Source: Candidatus Sulfotelmatobacter sp. (GTDB taxonomy: Bacteria; Acidobacteriota; Terriglobia; Terriglobales; Acidobacteriaceae). Taken from it: DNA of 6,906 nucleotides. The notes beneath the pieces are model-generated. The model searched no databases, had not been told where the DNA came from, and saw nothing but the letters and a program-made list of their open reading frames with translations. The stretch is from assembly GCA_030037575.1 (NCBI GenBank), contig JASHRB010000157.1, positions 1-6,906 of the forward strand. The letters run 5' to 3'. Of the stretch, positions 1 to 6,906 are shown piece after piece. A program made the position numbers and the translations under genes. How positions within the stretch are numbered: the first letter of the stretch is position 1; every line of letters begins with the position of its first letter.

Positions 1-1271
1 CAAGCAGCAGGATCGCCATGGCGCACCGCACCGCCCGCTGATCGGCGATCGCGGTGATGCGTTCGCCAAACGGGCGATTGCCCACCTGATCGTGGTTCTG
101 CAGGAAGGAAACGAAGGCGGCGGGCGGCAAACCCGCCGCGGCTTCCCCGCGCGACTCGCCCGCCCGGAAGGCAGAGGACTCGCCTTGATATGCGAAGCCC
201 TCGGCCAGGCAACGTCCCAACTGTTCGAGCGGAACTGAGTAGTCGGCATAGTAGCCGTCCCGCTCGCCGGTAATCAGCACATGCAGGGCATGATGGATAT
301 CGTCATTCCACTGCGCGGTGTAGCGTTTCGGCCGGCAATGGTGGTCGCGCTTGAGGTAGCGCGCCTGATTACGGTCATTTTCAAGGATCAGGTGCACATG
401 GCGGTCGCGCCCAATCGAGGTTCGCACCGCTCGAGCCAGCTCGGCAAGAATGGGAGGCGTGGAATCGTCATAGATCGCGTGAACTGCGTCCAGACGCAGG
501 CCATCGAAATGAAATTCGTTCAGCCAATAGAGGGCGTTGTGAATGAAGAAGTCCCGAATATGCCTGCTCTCCTGCCCGTCGAAATTAACGGCGTTGCCCC
601 AAGGAGTGCGATGACGGTCCGTAAAGAACTGCGGCGCGTAGACATGGAGGTAGTTTCCTTCCGGGCCAAAATGGTTGTAAACGACATCCAGAAAAACCAT
701 CATCCCGCGGCGGTGCGCGCTTTGAATCAATTCTTTCAGATCTTCAGGACGGCCATAGATGCTGTCCGGCGCAAACGGGAAAACGCCGTCGTAACCCCAA
801 TTGCGCCGTCCGGGAAAGTCGGCCACCGGCATCAGCTCCAACGCTGTGATTCCCAAATCCGCCAGATAATCGAGCTTTTGGCGCGCGCCTGAGAACGTTC
901 CGTCCGGCGTGAAGGCTCCCACATGCAACTCGTAAATGACCGCTTCTTCCCAGGGGCGGCCGCGCCAGCCGCTATCCTGCCAGTCGAAAGCCTGCGGATC
1001 GACGACTTGGCTCGGCCCATGCACATCCCGCGGTTGAAAACGCGAAGCCGGATCGGGCACGATCTCGGTTCCATCGATCCGAAATTGGTAGGTGCACCCC
1101 GGCCGGGCATCGTCTGTCATCAACTCAAACCAGCCCTGCTCGCGGGCTTCCAGGGGAATGAGCCTTGCGCCCCGCACCTGTTCGAGCCTGAGTTCTACAC
1201 GGCGGGCGGCCGGCGCCCACAGACCAAAGTGCACGTCACCTGGGCCGCGGTATTGGGCGCCAAAAGGCATC

Positions 1272-1288
<17 letters not shown>
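1..1288 (-). CDS. treZ: Malto-oligosyltrehalose trehalohydrolase (TreZ), C-terminus cut off by window edge
   Basis: TreZ hydrolyses the alpha-1,4 bond next to the terminal trehalose unit of maltooligosyl-trehalose and so releases free trehalose in the cytoplasm (GH13 family). The visible 429 residues begin with an N-terminal beta-sandwich domain containing VHFGLWAPAA (residues 19-28) and the TreZ-typical DPASRFQP (79-86). The GH13 barrel follows: YELHVGAFTPDG (119-130), region I DVVYNHFGPEGNY (201-213), region II GLRLDAVH with nucleophile Asp267, region III LILENDRN with acid/base Glu303, QWNDD (326-330), and region IV QNHDQVGNR with Asp400. All catalytic residues are present. The family is usually about 580-620 aa, so roughly the last third lies beyond the left edge. 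The start is the ATG at 1288, inside the 3' end of the debranching gene (17-bp overlap) and 8 nt after an AAGGA motif. This arrangement indicates translational coupling in one operon. A treY gene probably follows off-window. Confidence 0.94.
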
Positions 1289-3440
<2,152 letters not shown>

Positions 3441-3513
3441 AGATGATCTTGCGCTTCGACCTCTAACGCTTCTGCTTTAGAATCTCACCTCGATGTCTCT
3501 GTCTGGATCGAAC

Positions 3514-3542
3514 AAAATAGCCGAATCGCACTCGGTTGTTGA
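3514..3542 (-). promoter_or_regulatory. Weak candidate sigma70-type promoter for the glgX-treZ operon
   Basis: On the minus strand TCAACA (3542-3537, 4 of 6 matches to TTGACA) and TATTTT (3519-3514, 4 of 6 matches to TATAAT) are separated by exactly 17 nt. Transcription would start near 3507 and leave a leader of about 65 nt before the ATG at 3440. The rest of the gap 3441-3605 shows no gene and no convincing operator or terminator. Matches this weak can occur by chance, and promoter consensus in the likely phylum is poorly known. Confidence 0.25.
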
Positions 3543-3605
3543 TTCATCGATCCGGGACAGCGTTCTCCAGATTCAAAATGAAAATGAAGCTGAAAGAGAT
3601 CGAAT

Positions 3606-4090
3606 CTAGGCTGCCGTGGCCGAAATAACTTTTGGCCAACCAGGCAGGACTTCCTGGCCGTAGAAGTCGATCACTCTTCTCTGATCGTGCTGCCCGGAAT
3701 GTAGGTGAACACCGGCCGCACCACCCGCAAAAGATCGGGGGAAACTCTCACGCGAATTTCCGGTTTGGCCCCACCCTTCAGTCACTTTTTCTAAAGGGAT
3801 CTGCTCATCGGGCTCGACCATGGTTTTCGGATCGCGAATGATGCAATAGGGTTTTCAGGCTTTTCCGTCCGAATGGCCGAAATCGGCGGCTTCATTTCGC
3901 TCTTTCCGGTCGCCCCCGACGACATACGGTTCGATGAAAACCGGCATTCGAGCCGGGTCCCGGCCGGCCTCGGCCGCACCTTTTTGCAACTCACGGTTGT
4001 GCTGCTTCCAGGTTTTGCGATCGGTGAGCAATCCGTCGCCCTACTGTCCAGAGCGAGCATCGCCTTCTCCGGGCGCGCCTCCTGCTTCAT
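3606..4090 (-). pseudogene. Remnant of a luciferase-like F420-dependent oxidoreductase (C-terminal half)
   Basis: Read on the minus strand, this stretch aligns by eye to the C-terminal half of the LLM-class F420-dependent oxidoreductases (F420-dependent glucose-6-phosphate dehydrogenase-like, TIGR03557-type), TIM-barrel enzymes that use coenzyme F420. From 4040 one frame reads GDGLLTDRKTWKQHNRELQK, then AAEAGRDPARMPVFIEPYVV. It is interrupted by TGA at 3857-3855 in KA*KPY, where I recall relatives having Trp (KAWKPY). It resumes with DEQIPLEKVTEGW and HLHSGQHDQRRVIDFYGQEV, and ends at TAG 3608-3606. Just upstream, PEKAMLALDSR continues the homology in another frame, so a frameshift lies near 4041-4055. 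A second pair of shifts probably affects the stretch after EGW (about 3710-3775). The N-terminal half is not recognisable. Intact relatives are about 320-340 aa; only about 160 are traceable. Family recognition is from memory, and the broken state is seen directly. Confidence 0.8.
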
Positions 4091-4485
4091 AGGCCGATAA
4101 GCCCTTCAGGATTCATTCGAAGCTTAGAGGAATAGTTTGGTCCAAATGTTGGCCCCAACCGCGGTCTCGAAAAGATACTTGGGACCATCTTCGGCGGAGA
4201 TCAGATGGCCTCCGCGGGTTCGACACTCGCCCCCACCCCACGCTGCAATGCGGGTGGATGGAGGGCGGCGCTTCCGCTTCGCGAGTCCTGGTGGGGAGAT
4301 TTCGGCTGCAATTCGTCACGGCCTCGACCCCGTCTGATCGGCCAGCGCGCTCATAGATCCGGAGGGATTCGCCGACAACTGCTGTGAAATCGATCTCATC
4401 AGACTGTTTCGCATCTCGGTTGCGGGAAGTGCTTCCTCCGAAGGGCTATCGGGAAACACTGGTTTGGTATCTTTATCTATAATTT
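4091..4485. other. Intergenic stretch without a recognisable gene; contains a cluster of hairpins
   Basis: No frame on either strand gives a recognisable protein. On the minus strand, one short phrase looks protein-like, HLISAEDGPKYLFETAVGAN at about 4151-4212, ending at TAA 4128-4126. I cannot place it, and it may be a further relic of the neighbouring pseudogene's surroundings or chance. Between 4148 and 4257 four consecutive inverted repeats can be drawn: GTTG/CAAC (4148-4159), a 9-bp stem 4181-4190 with 4203-4212, a 5-bp stem with a 7-nt loop (4214-4230), and an 8-bp bulged stem (4233-4257). From about 4260 to 4470 I see nothing definable. The final 25 bases are AT-rich and lead into the Omp85 gene. 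Confidence 0.5.
4478..4483 (+). promoter_or_regulatory. Perfect TATAAT box immediately before the Omp85 gene start
   Basis: TATAAT at 4478-4483 sits in the only AT-rich patch of this region, 2 bases before the ATG at 4486. No recognisable -35 element lies 16-18 nt upstream (around 4454-4461), and there is no extended -10 TG. If used, transcription would begin near 4490, just inside the predicted coding sequence, which conflicts with the ATG at 4486. It may be a chance match. Confidence 0.25.
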
Positions 4486-6906
4486 ATGTGGCTGTTCATC
4501 CTTGCGGCTTTTCTGTGGACCGCCGCGGCCCCCATCGCACAACTCGGTCTTGCGGAAACGCCAACTGCATACGAAGGTCAGCAAGTAAGCGCTGTCTCAC
4601 TCATCGCGAATCCGCACCGAAACTTGGACTCGCTTTATCCGCTGGTCGAACAAAAGGCGGGCGCGCCTTACTCCCAGCAAAAAATTGCAGCCAGTGCGCA
4701 AGCCCTCGCAAAAGCAGGCGGGTTCCCGCCGGTTCAGGTGGCCGTCATTCCCGAAGTCAAAGGTCTGCGAGTGATGTTTCTGTTGGAACCGGCTTACCAC
4801 CTGGGTGTGGTGGACTTTACGAAGGCCACAAAATACTTCTCCTACACGCGCCTGCTGGGAGTGGTAAAGCTTTCGGACGAGGATCCCTACGATGCTTCAC
4901 GCCTCCCCGCGGCGGAAAATTCGTTGAAGGAGTTTTTCGAGAAAGCTGGATACTTTCAGGCCAGCGTTCACCGGTCGGTGGCCATTGACGACGCGCGACA
5001 ACTGGTGAATGTGACCTTCGCCGTCCAGATGGGTGCGCGAGCGCGCATCTCGACCATTCAGATGGATGGGGTCTCGAATCCCGAGGGCGCGCCTTTGCTT
5101 CATGCGGTCGAGTCGCTCCGAGCCCGTTTTTCGAGCGGGCTCATGAAGCGGGGGAAACCCTACTCTCGTCAACGCATCGACCGTGCAACAGCGCTGATCA
5201 AGGCCGCACTGACCAAGCAACACCGGCTGGCCAGCAGCCTTCACGAGAACCCTCCCCAATATGATGCTCGGACCAATCGTGTACAGGTGTCGTTCGAAGT
5301 GAAAGTAGGACCGGTAGTTACGATACGCACCGCCGGCGCCAAACTGACCGCCATTCCGTATATGAAGGGCAGGATCAGGAAGCAGTTGATTCCTATTTAT
5401 TCCGAAGGCACCGTCGATCAGGAACTGGTCAACGAGGGCCAGCGCAATCTCAGCGACTATTTCCAAAAAAAGGGATACTACGACGTCCAGGTGGCGACCG
5501 ATTACCGGAGTCAGCCCGACCAAATTCTTATTCTGTACACGATCGATCGCGGCAGAAAACACAAAGTCCAGCGCATCGCATTCCTTGGGAATCGAGCGAT
5601 TCCTGCGAGAGAACTGCTGGCTCAGGTGACGGTGAAAAAGTCGCACATCTGGACGCATGGGGCCATAAGCCAGAAACTTCTGCGGCAAAGCGCTGAGAAC
5701 CTCGAGGCCTTGTACCGCGACCGTGGCTACGAAAAGGTCAAAGTGACCCCTCGGGCCGTGGATCGCGAACCCCAAGTGGATGTCACGTTCGAGATTGCGG
5801 AAGGCCCGCGCAGCATCGTTGAACAGGTCAACGTGACCGGAAACGACAACCTGGCCTACGGGCAGCTCAGCGCACCCAAAGGCTTCGAATTGACCGCAGG
5901 GGCTGCCTTTTCGCCGCGAAAAATGGTGGATGACCGTAATCGCATTGCGGCAAATTACCTCGATCGCGGATATCTGAACGTGGAAGTGAAAGCGACCGCC
6001 ACCAGAAGCGCCGATCATCCCCACGGAGTTAACCTGGCCTATGCCGTCACCGAGCACCAGAGGGTGCGAATCAGTGAAGCTGTTTATCTTGGCCAGCATC
6101 ACACGCGAGTGTCGCTGATCCGGAAAACTGCCGGGATTAAGTCGGAAACGCCCATGCGGCGGCAGCAACTGCTCGAAGCCGAAAGCCGATTGTACGACCT
6201 GAACATTTTCGACTGGTCGAGCGTCGGTCCGCGAAAACCAATTGTCGATCAGAACGATGAAATGGCGGCAGTCAAAGTGCACGAAGCGAAACGCAACGAA
6301 GTTACTTATGGATTCGGATTCGAAGTGTCGCACCGCGGCGGCAATATCCCCACCGGCACAGTGGCCTTGCCCGGAGGCGGCGGAACCATTGGATTGAATG
6401 GATACCAGATCGCTCCCAGCCAGGCAACCTTCGCCAGTCCCAGAGGCCTGGTGGAGTTCACCCGCCGCAATATGCGCGGGCTGGGTGAAACCGTGGGCGC
6501 TTCATTGCTTCTGTCGCGGCTCGACCAGAAACTGCTGGCCACTTACGGCCAGCCGCATTTTGTAGGCACCTCGTGGCAGTCCCTCACCAGCTTTTCCTTG
6601 GAACGCACCAGCGAAAATCCCCTGTTCACGGCCAGCCTGGGCGACGTTGCTTTTCAACTGGAAAAACTCCTCAGTCATAAAAGCAATACCCGCCTGCAAA
6701 TTCGTTATGACTTTAACAAAACGGATTTGGCACACGTGATCGTTCCGCAACTTGTGCTGCCGCAGGACAAGAACGTGCGCCTTTCCACATTTTCTGCAAG
6801 CTTCATCCGCGACACGCGGGACAAACCGCTGGACGCTCATCGCGGCAGCTTTGCGACGGTAAATCTCGGGATCACCCCCACGGCGCTGGGATCGAGCGCC
6901 AATTTC
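4486..6906 (+). CDS. Omp85/BamA-TamA family outer-membrane assembly protein with about seven POTRA modules, C-terminus cut off
   Basis: Omp85 proteins fold and insert beta-barrel proteins into the outer membrane, using periplasmic POTRA domains and a 16-strand barrel. The visible 807 residues start with a hydrophobic stretch (about 2-18), probably a signal peptide, though without Lys/Arg before it. About seven POTRA-like beta-alpha-alpha-beta-beta units follow, at roughly 33-103, 105-184, 185-275, 276-358, 359-443, 444-525 and 526-603. Typical turn motifs are GGFPPVQV (78-85), GYFQASV (155-161), GYYDVQV (330-336), GYEKVKV (414-420) and GYLNVEV (495-501). The barrel begins near 606 (VTYGFGFEVS) and includes the superfamily strand motif FIRDTRDKPLDAHRG (773-787). 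The VRGF-type loop and last strands lie off-window. The start is ATG 4486, since an in-frame TAA lies at 4480-4482; no Shine-Dalgarno is visible. BamA versus TamA identity cannot be settled here, so no symbol is given. It is divergent from the trehalose operon. Confidence 0.9.
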   Translation, partial: MWLFILAAFLWTAAAPIAQLGLAETPTAYEGQQVSAVSLIANPHRNLDSLYPLVEQKAGAPYSQQKIAASAQALAKAGGFPPVQVAVIPEVKGLRVMFLLEPAYHLGVVDFTKATKYFSYTRLLGVVKLSDEDPYDASRLPAAENSLKEFFEKAGYFQASVHRSVAIDDARQLVNVTFAVQMGARARISTIQMDGVSNPEGAPLLHAVESLRARFSSGLMKRGKPYSRQRIDRATALIKAALTKQHRLASSLHENPPQYDARTNRVQVSFEVKVGPVVTIRTAGAKLTAIPYMKGRIRKQLIPIYSEGTVDQELVNEGQRNLSDYFQKKGYYDVQVATDYRSQPDQILILYTIDRGRKHKVQRIAFLGNRAIPARELLAQVTVKKSHIWTHGAISQKLLRQSAENLEALYRDRGYEKVKVTPRAVDREPQVDVTFEIAEGPRSIVEQVNVTGNDNLAYGQLSAPKGFELTAGAAFSPRKMVDDRNRIAANYLDRGYLNVEVKATATRSADHPHGVNLAYAVTEHQRVRISEAVYLGQHHTRVSLIRKTAGIKSETPMRRQQLLEAESRLYDLNIFDWSSVGPRKPIVDQNDEMAAVKVHEAKRNEVTYGFGFEVSHRGGNIPTGTVALPGGGGTIGLNGYQIAPSQATFASPRGLVEFTRRNMRGLGETVGASLLLSRLDQKLLATYGQPHFVGTSWQSLTSFSLERTSENPLFTASLGDVAFQLEKLLSHKSNTRLQIRYDFNKTDLAHVIVPQLVLPQDKNVRLSTFSASFIRDTRDKPLDAHRGSFATVNLGITPTALGSSANF

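Noticed and set aside
281..892. Open frame of 203 codons on the plus strand
   Set aside because: It is antisense to treZ, whose catalytic regions I to III are encoded across this interval on the other strand.
3634..3659. Inverted repeat CCAGG/CCTGG near the pseudogene end as a transcription terminator
   Set aside because: Only 5 bp, inside the degraded coding sequence and not followed by a T-run on either strand.
4140..4240. Intact tRNA ending at 4240 (T-arm-like 4214-4230 followed by CCCCACCCCA)
   Set aside because: No matching 5' acceptor strand, D-arm or anticodon arm at the right distance upstream, so only the T-arm resemblance remains.
4137..4387. Short plus-strand open frames (60-66 codons) in the intergenic stretch
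   Set aside because: Low-complexity Arg/Pro/Ser-rich translations with no Shine-Dalgarno and no recognisable motif.
4464..4988. Plus-strand frame of 174 codons overlapping the start of the Omp85 gene
   Set aside because: It is out of frame with the POTRA-encoding sequence and is rich in Arg, Ser, Gly and Cys without any domain; a shadow frame.
4897..6333. Open frame of 478 codons on the minus strand, antisense to the Omp85 gene
   Set aside because: The plus-strand frame shows repeated POTRA motifs and barrel sequence. The antisense translation has no recognisable fold or motif.

Overview
The window (6,906 bp, moderately GC-rich) holds two linked carbohydrate genes on the minus strand, a roughly 1 kb stretch with no intact gene, and one large outer-membrane assembly gene on the plus strand. 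The Omp85-family protein implies a Gram-negative (diderm) bacterium. A glgX/treX-treZ pair together with a long multi-POTRA Omp85 protein suggests Acidobacteriota. That assignment is an inference from style and gene content; no marker gene is present.

Left part (1-3440, minus strand): a glycogen debranching enzyme (GlgX/TreX, 722 aa, complete) is followed, with a 17-bp overlap, by malto-oligosyltrehalose trehalohydrolase (TreZ). TreZ runs off the left edge of the window, with 429 residues visible. Together these belong to the TreX-TreY-TreZ route: TreX debranches glycogen, TreY converts the reducing-end linkage to a trehalose linkage, and TreZ releases trehalose. TreY is not visible and would be expected just beyond the left edge. 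The long open frames antisense to both genes are shadows.

Middle (3441-4485): there is no intact gene. Positions 3606-4090 (minus) carry the decayed C-terminal half of a luciferase-like, F420-dependent oxidoreductase, with an in-frame TGA at the place of a conserved Trp and at least one frameshift. Positions 4091-4485 hold no recognisable coding sequence but do contain a run of four consecutive predicted hairpins (4148-4257), one of which looks like a tRNA T-arm. This could be a structured RNA, a tRNA relic or chance.

Right part (4486-6906, plus strand): an Omp85/BamA-TamA-family protein with a hydrophobic N-terminus, about seven POTRA-like modules and the beginning of a C-terminal beta-barrel. 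It is open at the right edge (807 residues visible). It is transcribed divergently from the trehalose genes and is probably unrelated to them in function. I see no clear undescribed system. The points most worth a second look are the fresh-looking pseudogene, the hairpin cluster, the seven-module POTRA array and an unusual start region for the Omp85 gene.
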